Below, piece by piece: positions 43,423 to 52,685 of a stretch of 64,000 nucleotides of DNA. Every line of letters starts with the position of its first letter. Positions within the stretch are counted from its first letter, which is position 1. Under the pieces are notes generated by a model. It saw only the letters and a program-made list of their open reading frames with translations. It was not told the DNA's origin and made no database searches. This DNA comes from JAVVVD01 sp036652795 (lineage in GTDB: Bacteria > Bacillota > Clostridia > Christensenellales > CAG-138). Position numbers and translations under genes: made by a program. The stretch lies in the NCBI GenBank assembly GCA_036652795.1, contig JAVVVD010000003.1:124001-188000 (forward strand), written 5' to 3'.

Positions 43423-44493
43423 CTATACCAGCATATCTTTCGCCTGTCTTATAAGCTCCGCCACCGCCTCGTCCAGCGTTGCTGCCATCAGTTTTTGCCC
43501 TTTTTTGAATATCACCCCATTGCCTTCGCCCAAGGCTATGCCTATATCTGCCTCGCGCGCTTCGCCTGGGCCATTCACAGCGCAGCCCATAATGGCAACT
43601 TTTAGGTATCTGCCATTTTTTATCGTATCAAGCTCATCCCGCACCCTATCCACTATTGATGTTAAATCGCTGCGCGTTCTGCCGCAGGTGGGGCAGCTCA
43701 CTATTTCCACGCCCTGTTTTCTCAGTCCCGCCGCATTTAGTATAAGCTTTGCCGCCTTTACCTCCTGCACCACATCCCCTGTTATGGAAACGCGTATTGT
43801 GTCGCCTATCCCATCAAGTAGCAGCGCGCCTATGCCCATTGCGCCCTTGACCAGCGCCGCATCAGCGCCGCCCGCCTCAGTAACGCCAAGGTGCAGCGGA
43901 TAATCACAATGCCGGCTGACATAGCGATATGCCTCAACTGTTGTTGCCACATCGGATGCCTTAACTGATATCACCGTATCATAAAAATGTTGTTTTTCCA
44001 GAATTTGCACATGCCGCAAGGCGCTTTTTTCCAACGCCTGAGCTGTTGGTCCGCCATATTCCGCCAATAGATCCTTTTCTACAGAGCCTGAATTTACGCC
44101 CACGCGTATAGGTACGCCCATATCCCTCGCACATGCGGTCAGCTCCTGCACGTTGCGCTCGCTGCCTATATTGCCCGGGTTAAAGCGTATTTTATCTATA
44201 CCGTTTTTCATAGCTCCTATTGCAAGCCTATAATCGAAGTGAATATCAGCCACAAGCGGCAGCTTAGTGCGCCGTTTTATTTCGGGTATGGCATCTACGC
44301 ATGCCTTATCGTATACCGATATGCGCACTATCTCACATCCGGCCTCAGTAAGTGCGCCTATCTGCGCCACGGTTGCGTCTATATCCTCTGTTCTGGTATT
44401 TGTCATCGATTGTATGGATACCGGCGCGCCCCCGCCTATTGGTATTCCGCCCACCAGCACCCGCTTTGTTGTTTTCAAATCATCAGCCTCCAA
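43423..44493 (-). CDS. ispG: 4-hydroxy-3-methylbut-2-enyl diphosphate synthase
   Basis: This 356-residue [4Fe-4S] enzyme performs the penultimate MEP-pathway step. The TIM-barrel N-terminal half contains VSIQSMTNTRT and VADIHFDYRLA; cluster ligands are in CPTCGRT and in MGCAVNGPGEAREADIG. It overlaps rseP by 11 bp. It occupies the place that proS has in Bacillus, between rseP and polC. Confidence 0.97.
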   Translation of the reverse strand: MEADDLKTTKRVLVGGIPIGGGAPVSIQSMTNTRTEDIDATVAQIGALTEAGCEIVRISVYDKACVDAIPEIKRRTKLPLVADIHFDYRLAIGAMKNGIDKIRFNPGNIGSERNVQELTACARDMGVPIRVGVNSGSVEKDLLAEYGGPTAQALEKSALRHVQILEKQHFYDTVISVKASDVATTVEAYRYVSRHCDYPLHLGVTEAGGADAALVKGAMGIGALLLDGIGDTIRVSITGDVVQEVKAAKLILNAAGLRKQGVEIVSCPTCGRTRSDLTSIVDRVRDELDTIKNGRYLKVAIMGCAVNGPGEAREADIGIALGEGNGVIFKKGQKLMAATLDEAVAELIRQAKDMLV

Positions 44494-45511
44494 ATAGCCC
44501 TATCACATCCTTAACCGACAGGAAAAATATCAGTCCCAGCAGCAGAACTATCCCAACAAAGTGCACAGCTCCTTCAACCTTTGGTGGTACAGGCTTGCCG
44601 CGCACCGCCTCTATCCCCATAAACACCAGCCGCCCTCCGTCCAGCGCCGGCAGTGGTAGCAGATTGATTATCGCAAGGTTAACGCTTATCAAAACGCCAA
44701 GGCGCAGCACCATTTCAAATCCCATGCGCACCGCCTGGCCTATAAGGCTTATCGTCCCCACAGGGCCCACAACATCGCCACTTTGTACGCCGCGCGTAAA
44801 TATACCGCCAAGGAACGAAAGCATTTCAACTATTATGCTCCACACATAGGCAAACGAATGACCGAACGCTTCGAAAAAGCCATACAGCTTACGTTGCGCA
44901 CCTATCATCACGCCCATCATATTGCAGCCCTCGTCCGCATTGTAAAAATCCTCTATAACAAGCTCAATACGCTTGCCATCGCGCTCTACTACCACACTCG
45001 ATCTTTCGCTATTGGCCTCGCCTATTATCTGCGTAGCCTCATTGAAGTATGATATCTCGCGCCCATCCACACTTATCAGCAGATCTCCCGGCAGTATGCC
45101 CGCCGCCTGTGCGGGGGTATTCTCACCCGAAAACGACTCTACCGCCGGCACGTAATCCCCGTAGGCCATTAGTGTAATCGCCGCAAACAGCACCGCAAAC
45201 ACAATGTTCATCACAGGTCCGGCAGCCACTACCAGCGCACGCTTCCAGAGTTTTTGATCATTGAAGCCCACAGCATCGCGTGTTTCCTCATCCTCGCCAT
45301 AAAAGCGACACATACCGCCTATAGGCAAAGCGCGGATAGCATAGATAATGCCATTTTTTTCTTTTTTTGCCACGATTGGCCCCATGCCTATGGCAAATTC
45401 AAGTATCTCAAAGCCAAGTATGCGCCCCATGCCAAAATGCCCCAGTTCGTGCACAAGCACAAATACTGTAAGCACCAGAAATGCCGCGATTATCGATAAA
45501 AAAGTTTCCAT
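44483..45511 (-). CDS. rseP: Site-2 intramembrane metalloprotease RseP
   Basis: This 342-residue M50 protease has the zinc motif HELGH in the first helix, an extracytoplasmic PDZ domain (about 125-200, PAQAAGILPGDLLISVDG) and the third zinc ligand Asp in NLLPLPALDGGR. It cleaves transmembrane segments of anti-sigma factors and signal peptides (RasP in Bacillus). The position between dxr and ispG is conserved. Confidence 0.96.
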   Translation of the reverse strand: METFLSIIAAFLVLTVFVLVHELGHFGMGRILGFEILEFAIGMGPIVAKKEKNGIIYAIRALPIGGMCRFYGEDEETRDAVGFNDQKLWKRALVVAAGPVMNIVFAVLFAAITLMAYGDYVPAVESFSGENTPAQAAGILPGDLLISVDGREISYFNEATQIIGEANSERSSVVVERDGKRIELVIEDFYNADEGCNMMGVMIGAQRKLYGFFEAFGHSFAYVWSIIVEMLSFLGGIFTRGVQSGDVVGPVGTISLIGQAVRMGFEMVLRLGVLISVNLAIINLLPLPALDGGRLVFMGIEAVRGKPVPPKVEGAVHFVGIVLLLGLIFFLSVKDVIGLFGG

Positions 45512-45517
45512 TAAATA

Positions 45518-46669
45518 TCATCCTCCGTGCGGGATGAAACCCGCAGCAAGCCTGCGCGCCTGCGCATCCGCCTGCAAAACGTCTTCAAAGCAGCCTATGC
45601 TGCCGCGCCCGCTTTTTCCCATAGTGTATTCCACAAGCGCTTGAATATCCAAAAATCCTATTGATCCTTCAAAGAAAAGTCCTGCGGCGACCTCATTTGC
45701 CGCATTGTATACTATTGGCATTATCCCTCCACATCGCAGCGCCTCATATGCCAAGGGTATCGCATGAAACAGCTCTGTATTCGGTTCAAAAAATGTTAGC
45801 GACCCCTGCTTTGTAAGCTCCATCGCACCAAAGTTTCCATTTATCCGCTTAGGATATGTGAGCGCATATTGTATTGCAAGCCGCATATCAGGGCGGCTCA
45901 ATTGTGCTATGCTGCTTCCGTCCACATACTCTACCATGGAATGCACTACCGATTCAGGATGCACCACAACCTCTATGCGCTCTGCCGGTATATCAAATAA
46001 ATAACTAGCTTCCATTATCTCAAGCCCTTTGTTAAACAGTGTGGCCGAATCCAGCGTTAGCTTTTTACCCATTCGCCATGTTGGGTGCTTTAGCGCATCC
46101 TCCAGTGTAACCGCACGCAGCCGCTCCGCCGTATAGCTCCTAAAAGGGCCGCCCGATGCTGTGAGAATAAGCCGTTTTATCTCCTCTTTTTTGCCGGAGC
46201 ACATGCATTGGAATATTGCGGATTGTTCGCTATCCACGGGCAACAGCATCCCGCCGCCCTGCGCTATCGCCTCGCGCACGAGTTCATGCGCGCACACAAT
46301 GCTTTCCTTATTGGCAAGCGCCACCGTTTTACCTGCGGCAAGCGCCGTAAGCAACGGCTTCGTTCCATAAAATCCACGCACACCATGTACCACAGTATCC
46401 GCTTGCGGCAGCGCCGCCAGCTCACTTGTGACATCGGCTCCGCATATCACGTTCACGCCCGGCAGTGCCAATCGCACCTCCTGCGCGCGGGCGGGATTGG
46501 TTAATCCAACACAGTGCGGCAAAAATTCCCGCGCCTGCTCTATAAGCGTATCCGCATCACTATAGGCGCATAGCGCTAATATTTTAAACTGCTCCGGATA
46601 CGTTCTCACCACGTCAAGCGCCTGCTTACCTATGGAGCCAGTGCTCCCGAGTATAACAATATTCTTCAT
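45518..46669 (-). CDS. dxr: 1-deoxy-D-xylulose 5-phosphate reductoisomerase
   Basis: This 383-residue NADPH enzyme makes MEP, the committed step of this isoprenoid route. NADPH loop: GSTGSIGKQAL (residues 7-17). Metal and substrate motifs PVDSEQSAIFQ, LTASGGPFR and EVVVHPESVVHSMVEY are intact. The start at 46669 (MKNIVILGSTG) fits the family; upstream in-frame codons fall inside cdsA. Confidence 0.97.
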   Translation of the reverse strand: MKNIVILGSTGSIGKQALDVVRTYPEQFKILALCAYSDADTLIEQAREFLPHCVGLTNPARAQEVRLALPGVNVICGADVTSELAALPQADTVVHGVRGFYGTKPLLTALAAGKTVALANKESIVCAHELVREAIAQGGGMLLPVDSEQSAIFQCMCSGKKEEIKRLILTASGGPFRSYTAERLRAVTLEDALKHPTWRMGKKLTLDSATLFNKGLEIMEASYLFDIPAERIEVVVHPESVVHSMVEYVDGSSIAQLSRPDMRLAIQYALTYPKRINGNFGAMELTKQGSLTFFEPNTELFHAIPLAYEALRCGGIMPIVYNAANEVAAGLFFEGSIGFLDIQALVEYTMGKSGRGSIGCFEDVLQADAQARRLAAGFIPHGG

Positions 46670-46673
46670 CAAA

Positions 46674-47474
46674 TCAACCGATAACATAGAAATATGCAAA
46701 AATCACCGGCGCACACATCAGCACACTATCCAGCCTATCCAAAATTCCTCCATGACCAGGGAATATAGTGCCATAATCCTTTATACCGGCCCATCGCTTT
46801 ATTGTAGAGGCAAACAGATCACCTATCTGCCCCAATATGCCGCACATAAATCCCATCACCAGCAATGGCAGCATAGGTATGCTACCATTCCACAGCCGCT
46901 GCATATAGAACACCAGTAGGCCGCCTATAACGCCGCCTAATGTGCCGCCAAAACTACCTTCGATCGTTTTATGTGGGCTTATGCCAGGGCACAGTTTATG
47001 CTTACCCCAAAATGTTCCGATAAAGTATGCCAGTGTATCACCCATCAGCGGCCCGGCAAATGCCGCAAACAATGCAGTATGCGACATTGAAGCATCCTGT
47101 AGTTGGGTTGCATACATCAGTATAACATACAGCAACAGAGGGTATATGAAAATTATGAGTGAATAAAACAGATCCTCAATTGGGCGATTTGCGCAGAAAA
47201 ACCGCTCTGCTATCGTAAGTACTACACAGCCTGCCAACAGCAACATGAGGTATCCCGTGCCGAATAATATATATGTTGTGTAGTACCCGGCCGCAAACAG
47301 ATATACGCCAAGTAAAAACGGCTTTATACCTTTCTTTTTAAACACACGGGCCATCTCATCAACACTTATTATTGCCACCACCGTAAAGGCAATACTCTGT
47401 AATATACCCCCAAAATAGATGACTGCGGCAAGCAACGCCACCAGCGGTATCGCTATAAGTATACGTTTGAGCAT
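46674..47474 (-). CDS. cdsA: Phosphatidate cytidylyltransferase
   Basis: This 266-residue multi-span membrane enzyme makes CDP-diacylglycerol for phospholipid synthesis. The CdsA signature is read as STIKRWAGIKDYG followed by FPGHGGILDRLDS near the C-terminus. It lies 11 bp after uppS, the usual order. Confidence 0.96.
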   Translation of the reverse strand: MLKRILIAIPLVALLAAVIYFGGILQSIAFTVVAIISVDEMARVFKKKGIKPFLLGVYLFAAGYYTTYILFGTGYLMLLLAGCVVLTIAERFFCANRPIEDLFYSLIIFIYPLLLYVILMYATQLQDASMSHTALFAAFAGPLMGDTLAYFIGTFWGKHKLCPGISPHKTIEGSFGGTLGGVIGGLLVFYMQRLWNGSIPMLPLLVMGFMCGILGQIGDLFASTIKRWAGIKDYGTIFPGHGGILDRLDSVLMCAPVIFAYFYVIG

Positions 47475-47485
47475 TCTGTTTCCCC

Positions 47486-48232
47486 CTACTTCAATCCGCC
47501 GAAGCGGCGGTTTCTGCGCTGAAACTCTATAAGCGATTCTATAAACCTTTGGTCAGAATAATCCGGCCAATATACGTCTGTGAATATCAATTCGGCATAG
47601 GCAGCCTGCATCATAAAGAAGTTTGAAAGCCTCTGCTCGCCGCTTGTGCGTATAACAAGATCTATATCCGGCAGTCCCGCCGTATACAGTCTGTCTGACA
47701 GAACCGTTTCGTCAATATCTTCTATCGCCAATGTGCCATCCACAACCTCTTGCGCTATCATCCGCGCCGCCCTCGCCAGCTCCGCCCGGCTCCCATAGTT
47801 TAGCGCTATATTTAGCTTAAGCCCATCATTGTTCTTCGTACGTTCCACCGCCGCGTCAACCGCCGCCTTTACCCGTGGCGGAAACGCATTCGTGTTGCCC
47901 GGAATACGTATACATACGCCGTTGTTGTGCAACTCGTCTATCTCGCGGCCAAAATACTCCACAAGCAGCGCAAATAACGTATCAAGCTCCGATTGCGGCC
48001 GTTTCCAGTTTTCTGTTGAAAAAGCATACAGTGTAAGCGCCGTGATACCTATATCCGAGCTTAGCTTGATTATTCCTCGCAGCCTGTCCACCCCTGCCCT
48101 ATGCCCCATGGCACGCGGTAATCCGTGGCTTTGAGCATAGCGACCATTGCCATCCATTATTATGCCAACATGGTTGGGCAGATTTTGCGAAAGACCAAGC
48201 TCGACCAGCTGCTTATCAGTGTATTTACGCAT
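47486..48232 (-). CDS. uppS: Undecaprenyl diphosphate synthase
   Basis: This 248-residue cis-prenyltransferase makes the lipid carrier for peptidoglycan and wall polymers. The IMDGNGRYAQ P-loop with catalytic Asp, HRAG (shape of the active site) and the C-terminal DLVIRTSGEQRLSNFF and ELIFTDVYWPDY motifs are intact. A terminator separates it from the frr unit, so it may depend on read-through or a local promoter I cannot identify. Confidence 0.97.
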   Translation of the reverse strand: MRKYTDKQLVELGLSQNLPNHVGIIMDGNGRYAQSHGLPRAMGHRAGVDRLRGIIKLSSDIGITALTLYAFSTENWKRPQSELDTLFALLVEYFGREIDELHNNGVCIRIPGNTNAFPPRVKAAVDAAVERTKNNDGLKLNIALNYGSRAELARAARMIAQEVVDGTLAIEDIDETVLSDRLYTAGLPDIDLVIRTSGEQRLSNFFMMQAAYAELIFTDVYWPDYSDQRFIESLIEFQRRNRRFGGLK

Positions 48233-48264
48233 ATAACATCCTTTGTTGTTAAGTATTTACCTAT

Positions 48265-48294
48265 AAAAAGGAGGCGGCGAAACGCCGCCATTCC
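48265..48294 (-). terminator. Terminator after the frr-PASTA-like unit
   Basis: Arms GGCGGCG/CGCCGCC with a 3-nt loop, extended by GGA/TCC, are followed by TTTTT on the minus strand. Confidence 0.85.
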
Positions 48295-48301
48295 GTTTTA
48301 T

Positions 48302-48505
48302 TTATTCCAGATAGCTATAATCCGTTTTGAATACGGAATAAACGAGTTCAATGCTGCCGTTAGGCATCACTCTATGGCGCACCACGCGTTTTTGGTCACC
48401 AGCAACACCCTTGCGACTTGCAGTCTGCACCGCACATACCGTATGGCCCTCGTTCTCCAGTGCCCTCACTGCATCCGTAAGCTCCATACCCAACACATCC
48501 GTCAA
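48302..48505 (-). CDS. Small PASTA-like protein downstream of frr
   Basis: This 67-residue protein probably starts at TTG (48505), which overlaps the frr stop as TTGA and follows GGAG. The sequence DVLGMELTDAVRALENEGHTV, with a later basic KRVVRHRV segment and strands, resembles one PASTA domain (the VPDVVGMTLEEA pattern). There is no signal or membrane helix, which is unusual because PASTA domains are normally extracellular and bind peptidoglycan. It may be a cytoplasmic protein of similar fold. The family assignment is tentative; the coupling to frr supports a real gene. Confidence 0.6.
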   Translation of the reverse strand: MTDVLGMELTDAVRALENEGHTVCAVQTASRKGVAGDQKRVVRHRVMPNGSIELVYSVFKTDYSYLE

Positions 48506-49053
48506 ACCTCGAGTATCTCCTTTTCCTTATCAGCGATTATCTTATCGATTTCCTTGATGACACTGTCCGTAAGCTTTTGGGCTTCGTCCTCCATCTGCTT
48601 TTGGTCATCCTCCGTTATATCGCCATCCTTGCGCTCTTTTTTTATGATTTCGTTCGCATCGCGTCTGATTGAGCGGATTGCCACCTTGGCTTCTTCACCC
48701 TTCTTGCGCACGGCTTTAACCAAATCCTTGCGGCGATCCTCCGTAAGCTCTGGGAACAGCAGCCTTATGCAATGGCCATCGTTAGAGGGATTTATGCCAA
48801 GATCGGATTTTTGTATAGCCTTTTCGATTGTTACAAGCGTACTCGGATCATATGGCGTGATCACCAGCATACGCGGCTCCGGCGATGATATATTGCCGGT
48901 TTGGTTTATTGGCGTAGGCGTACCGTAATAATCCACCACTATGCGATCCAGCACCTGTGCGTTGGCTCGGCCTGCACGTAGGCCGCTCAGTTCATGTTGT
49001 AGCACGGATATGGTTTTACCCATTTTTTCCCTTGCGATCTCAATTGCGTCCAT
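48502..49053 (-). CDS. frr: Ribosome recycling factor
   Basis: This 183-residue factor, with EF-G, splits post-termination ribosomes. The ELSGLRAGRANAQVLDRI and LVKAVRKKGEEAKVAIRSIRRDAN motifs of the three-helix bundle are complete, and the length is standard. It lies downstream of pyrH as in nearly all bacteria. Confidence 0.97.
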   Translation of the reverse strand: MDAIEIAREKMGKTISVLQHELSGLRAGRANAQVLDRIVVDYYGTPTPINQTGNISSPEPRMLVITPYDPSTLVTIEKAIQKSDLGINPSNDGHCIRLLFPELTEDRRKDLVKAVRKKGEEAKVAIRSIRRDANEIIKKERKDGDITEDDQKQMEDEAQKLTDSVIKEIDKIIADKEKEILEV

Positions 49054-49121
49054 ACTTACCCCCCCTTGGAAGAATATAGTTACATTCTAATAGAATTTGC
49101 TGCCAAGCACAATAGCCAATC

Positions 49122-49826
49122 TCAATGTATTAGTGTACCCACATTTTCGCCACGAACCGCCTTTATGAGATTATCCTCACCATTCATCGCAAACACCAGT
49201 ATCGGTATGCTGTTTTCGCGGCACAGCATTATCGCGGTGAGGTCAGTGGCCTTAAGTTCATTTTTTATCACATCGTTGTATGTCAACTCGGTATAGCGCG
49301 TCGCGTTTTCATCCAGCCTTGGATCCGCAGAATATACCGCATCAATATTTTTAGCAAGCAGCATCGCATCCGCGCCTATTTCAGCCGCCCTCAATGCCGC
49401 CGCCGTGTCCGTTGTAACAAATGGCGAACCGCTGCCGGCGGCGAATATCACAACCTTGCCAGCCGAAAGCTCGGCATTTGCCAGTCGCGCCGAAAATGTA
49501 TCGCAGAAGCGCGGCATATCCACCGAGCTTAGCACAGCGCATGGCACATCCAACTTTTCCAGCGCGTCACACAGCGCCAGCGAGTTTATCGTGGTCGCCA
49601 GCATACCCATGTGATCAGCGCGATTCCGCTCCAGCGCCTTGCCGCTGCGCCTACCGCGTATTATATTTCCGCCGCCACAGGTGATGCCCACCTGTACACC
49701 CAGCTTATTGAGCGCGGATATCTTTGCGGCTATGTCTGCTATTGCGTCAAAATCCAACACATCGCCGCCACCCATTGCCTCACCGCTCAGCTTGAGCGAT
49801 ACCCGTTTATACTTTAGTTTTGCCAT
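49122..49826 (-). CDS. pyrH: UMP kinase
   Basis: This 234-residue hexameric amino-acid-kinase-fold enzyme converts UMP to UDP. KRVSLKLSGEA, GGGNIIRGR and the C-terminal LRAAEIGADAMLLAKNIDAVYSADP are intact. The start at 49826 has GGGAGA upstream; further upstream sequence belongs to the tsf terminator. Confidence 0.96.
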   Translation of the reverse strand: MAKLKYKRVSLKLSGEAMGGGDVLDFDAIADIAAKISALNKLGVQVGITCGGGNIIRGRRSGKALERNRADHMGMLATTINSLALCDALEKLDVPCAVLSSVDMPRFCDTFSARLANAELSAGKVVIFAAGSGSPFVTTDTAAALRAAEIGADAMLLAKNIDAVYSADPRLDENATRYTELTYNDVIKNELKATDLTAIMLCRENSIPILVFAMNGEDNLIKAVRGENVGTLIH

Positions 49827-49858
49827 TGCGTCTCCCTTCAATAACAACCCATAAATAG

Positions 49859-49886
49859 AAAAAAAGGAACACACATGGTGTTCCTT
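49859..49886 (-). terminator. Terminator after tsf
   Basis: Arms AAGGAACAC/GTGTTCCTT with a 5-nt loop are followed by an uninterrupted T run on the minus strand. It separates rpsB-tsf from pyrH. Confidence 0.88.
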
Positions 49887-49898
49887 ATTCAGTGCTTT

Positions 49899-50552
49899 TT
49901 ACTTGCCCATCTGACCCATGACTTCATCGGCAAAGTTATTTTCGCGCTTTTGCAGGCCCTCGCCCATCTCAAAGCGTACAAAACGACGAACGCTTATCTT
50001 TTCACCGATCTTGGCAACCGCTGTATTTACCATAGCGCCAACCGTAATATCCGGATCCTTTACAAAGGGCTGTTCAAGCAGGCATATCTCTTTGTAATAC
50101 TTTTCTATACGGCCATCCACCATCTTATTGATTATATCAATCGGCTTTGGCTTTGGCTCGTTAAGTGCCTGAGCGCGCAGGATTTCTCTTTCCTTCTCGA
50201 TCTCAGCCTGATCTACTTCTTCCTTGGTCACGCACTTGGGATTAGCCGCGGCGATATGCATAGCTATATCATGCACCAAGTGCTTGAAGTCGTCCGTCTT
50301 GGCAACGAAGTCCGTCTCGCAGTTAACCTCAACCAACACGCCGATCTTGCCACCCATATGAACATAGGAATCCACGATGCCCTCCGCAGCAATGCGGGCA
50401 GCCTTCTTCGCAGAAGCAGCCAGGCTCTTCTCGCGCAGATAATCCATAGCCTTATCCATATTACCATCGCACTCGACCAGCGCCTTTTTGCAATCCATCA
50501 TGCCGGCGCCGCTCATCTCGCGCAGTGTCATTACATCCTTAGCTGTAAACAT
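49899..50552 (-). CDS. tsf: Elongation factor Ts
   Basis: This 217-residue nucleotide-exchange factor acts on EF-Tu. The N-terminal UBA-like domain (DVMTLREMSGAGMMDCKKAL) and the core EVNCETDFVAKTDDFK are present. It is short relative to the E. coli protein (about 280), consistent with a reduced C-terminal domain as in many Firmicutes. It is co-transcribed with rpsB. Confidence 0.96.
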   Translation of the reverse strand: MFTAKDVMTLREMSGAGMMDCKKALVECDGNMDKAMDYLREKSLAASAKKAARIAAEGIVDSYVHMGGKIGVLVEVNCETDFVAKTDDFKHLVHDIAMHIAAANPKCVTKEEVDQAEIEKEREILRAQALNEPKPKPIDIINKMVDGRIEKYYKEICLLEQPFVKDPDITVGAMVNTAVAKIGEKISVRRFVRFEMGEGLQKRENNFADEVMGQMGK

Positions 50553-50585
50553 TTTTGTTGATCCTCCCGAATTATTTGACTCGTA

Positions 50586-51341
50586 TTACGCCTGTGCCGC
50601 TTCTTCGCTCGCGGCGTTATCCATAGCTGATTTAGCTTCGCTGCCATCGCTCATCTGTTCACCCTGACGGCCCTCCAGCACGGCGTCAGCCATCTTAGAC
50701 GATATCAGCTTTACAGCGCGGATAGCGTCGTCATTGCCGGGTATTGGGTAATCAATCTCATCGGGATCGCAGTTGGTATCCACTATTGCCACCACCGGGA
50801 TGCCAAGCGTATGTGCTTCCGTCACAGCTATGTATTCCTTGCGTGGATCCACAACAAACATGGCGCCGGGAAGCTGCTTCATATCCTTGATGCCGCCAAG
50901 GTTCTTTTCAAGCTTTTCCTGTTGAAGCTTGAGCTTTATTACTTCTTTTTTGGGCAGCAGCGCAAAATCGCCGTCCGCTTCCATCTTTTCTATTTTGCGA
51001 AGCTGTGCGATACGCGTCTGTATCGTCTTGAAGTTGGTGAGCATACCACCCAACCAGCGCTGATTAACAAAGAACATTTCACAACGCCTTGCTTCCTGAT
51101 CGATTGACTCCTGCGCCTGCTTTTTGGTTCCCACAAACAGAATGGACTTGCCTGCCGCCGCTATGTCGCGCACGAAATAGTAAGCCTCATCTACCTTTTT
51201 CACGGTCTTTTGCAGATCTATGATGTAGATGCCGTTACGCTCTGTGAAGATGTACTCCTTCATTTTGGGATTCCAGCGACGTGTCTGATGACCGAAATGT
51301 ACTCCTGCCTCCAAGAGCTGCTTCATGGAAATTACTGACAT
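50586..51341 (-). CDS. rpsB: 30S ribosomal protein S2
   Basis: This is a 251-residue S2 starting MSVISMKQLLEAGVHFGHQTRRWNPKM, the universal N-terminal motif. A perfect AAGGAGG precedes the ATG at 51341. A low-complexity Ala/Ser/Glu tail follows the conserved core. It is the first gene of the rpsB-tsf transcript. Confidence 0.97.
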   Translation of the reverse strand: MSVISMKQLLEAGVHFGHQTRRWNPKMKEYIFTERNGIYIIDLQKTVKKVDEAYYFVRDIAAAGKSILFVGTKKQAQESIDQEARRCEMFFVNQRWLGGMLTNFKTIQTRIAQLRKIEKMEADGDFALLPKKEVIKLKLQQEKLEKNLGGIKDMKQLPGAMFVVDPRKEYIAVTEAHTLGIPVVAIVDTNCDPDEIDYPIPGNDDAIRAVKLISSKMADAVLEGRQGEQMSDGSEAKSAMDNAASEEAAQA

Positions 51342-51508
51342 ATTAATATCCTCCTTCGTTTTATTCCTCCCCACACTTCATCTTTTCCGAAAGCCCATGT
51401 CGTAGGCACGATTCGAAAAATCCATGTGGGTGTGTATTGTATAGCGGTTCCATTTCCGCCTTTTACATACCGTAGTGGATTATAGCACAACTTTGCCGAA
51501 AAATGCAA
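51342..51508 (-). promoter_or_regulatory. rpsB promoter and long structured leader
   Basis: TTGCAT (51503-51508) and TATAAT (51479-51484) are 18 bp apart, with an extended TGC. The leader of about 130 nt contains several stems, including CCCACA pairing with TGTGGG close to the start-proximal G-rich segment, which could mask translation. S2 autoregulatory leaders exist in many bacteria; the assignment to that class is inference. Confidence 0.5.
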
Positions 51509-51518
51509 GGCAAAATCT

Positions 51519-51839
51519 CTACTTATTGTTTTTTTCGGCATCGGAATTCTGATCTTCGTCCTCATCGCCGTCATATTCATCCATCAGCTCCAAAAACGCA
51601 TCGAACACCTCGTTTAGAAGCACCTCATTATCTATCGAAACGTAGGTATCCGCGCCATTGTCATTCTGTATTTTCAGCAGCACCACCTCCGCCTCATCAT
51701 CGTCCGCCTGCTCTATGGGCGAAAGCGCAACATACCGCTCGCCTTCATAGAGGAATGTAAGCAGATGCTCAAACGTAACATCCTGGCCGTCTTCATCCGT
51801 AAGTATCACATCATTGATGGTATCGTCCTGCATATCCAT
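51519..51839 (-). CDS. DUF1292 (YrzB-like) acidic protein
   Basis: This 106-residue protein is very acidic, with the DUF1292 core (ILTDEDGQDVTFEHLLTF then GERYVALSPIE and VVLLKI) and an Asp/Glu-rich C-terminal tail. Its function is unknown. It follows ruvX and ireB, the same grouping as yrzL-yrrK-yrzB of Bacillus. Confidence 0.9.
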   Translation of the reverse strand: MDMQDDTINDVILTDEDGQDVTFEHLLTFLYEGERYVALSPIEQADDDEAEVVLLKIQNDNGADTYVSIDNEVLLNEVFDAFLELMDEYDGDEDEDQNSDAEKNNK

Positions 51840-51853
51840 TCTCCTTTTTATAT

Positions 51854-52276
51854 TTAAAGCACCGGGTTAGTAGCCAGATACCCCTGTAATATCACCACTG
51901 CGGCAAGCTTATCCACAACCTTGCGCCGCTCTCTCCAATCCAGTCTTTCTTCATACAGCACCCGCTCCGCGGTGACGGTCGTAAGCCGTTCATCATAAAA
52001 CGCATGACCACCATCCCATTTTTTAAGCACCTCATCCGCGAATCCCTGCACCTTTTCGCTTGCAAAGCCATAGCTGCCATCCATGTTACGCGGCAGCCCA
52101 AACAGCAACCGTACAGGCTTGTATGAATTGGCAAGCGACACAATATAATTTACATCCTTCTCTATGTCCCCCGTACGATTATATGTGGTAAGTCCCTGTG
52201 CCGTTATGCCCAGCGGGTCGCTTACTGCCACGCCGATACGCTTATCGCCCACATCAAGGGCCAATACTCTCATCAT
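51854..52276 (-). CDS. ruvX: Holliday junction resolvase-like protein RuvX (YqgF)
   Basis: This 140-residue RNase H-fold nuclease is implicated in 16S rRNA 5' processing and in Holliday junction work. LALDVGDKRIGVAVSDPLG carries the first catalytic Asp; FYDERLTTVTAERVL and the C-terminal DKLAAVVILQGYL complete the site. The ATG at 52276 has GGAGG 9 nt upstream. Confidence 0.93.
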   Translation of the reverse strand: MMRVLALDVGDKRIGVAVSDPLGITAQGLTTYNRTGDIEKDVNYIVSLANSYKPVRLLFGLPRNMDGSYGFASEKVQGFADEVLKKWDGGHAFYDERLTTVTAERVLYEERLDWRERRKVVDKLAAVVILQGYLATNPVL

Positions 52277-52307
52277 ATATTTATTCCTCCATATGCCGCC
52301 AGGCAAC

Positions 52308-52334
52308 AAAAAAATGCCGCGACAAAGCCGCGGC
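52308..52334 (-). terminator. Terminator after ireB
   Basis: A 6-bp GCCGCG/CGCGGC stem is followed by seven T on the minus strand between ireB and ruvX. Confidence 0.75.
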
Positions 52335-52353
52335 GCAGCCCCTATGCCTGATA

Positions 52354-52623
52354 TTACTCAGCATTTTGGGTGTTAGTCTGCACGTAGAAGCGCACCAGTT
52401 CCTCTAGCAGTTCGTCCCTTTCCAACATGCGGATAAGGTATCGTGCGTTGTTATAGCTGGTAATATACGTTGGGTCGCCTGATGTCAGATAGCCCACTAT
52501 CTGGTTGATCGGATCGTATCCCTTTTCCTGCATTGAGGAGTAAACGCTCATGATCACCTCGTTGGCTGAGCATTTATCCTTTGGAATTCTGAATTCCATT
52601 GTTTCATTTGTGTTGTCCGTCAT
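52354..52623 (-). CDS. ireB: IreB family regulatory phosphoprotein (UPF0297)
   Basis: This 89-residue small dimeric protein is, in Enterococcus, phosphorylated by the PASTA kinase IreK and affects cephalosporin tolerance. The core YSSMQEKGYDPINQIVGYLTSGDPTYIT and ARYLIRMLERDELLEELV is nearly canonical. The N-terminal MTDNTNETMEFR contains the Thr residues that are phosphorylated in homologues. The start at 52623 follows GGGAG. Confidence 0.94.
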   Translation of the reverse strand: MTDNTNETMEFRIPKDKCSANEVIMSVYSSMQEKGYDPINQIVGYLTSGDPTYITSYNNARYLIRMLERDELLEELVRFYVQTNTQNAE

Positions 52624-52685
52624 GGCGATACTCCCTTCAATAGTTTCCTCATAATTATACAGCAATCCCGCAAAAAAGCAAACAT

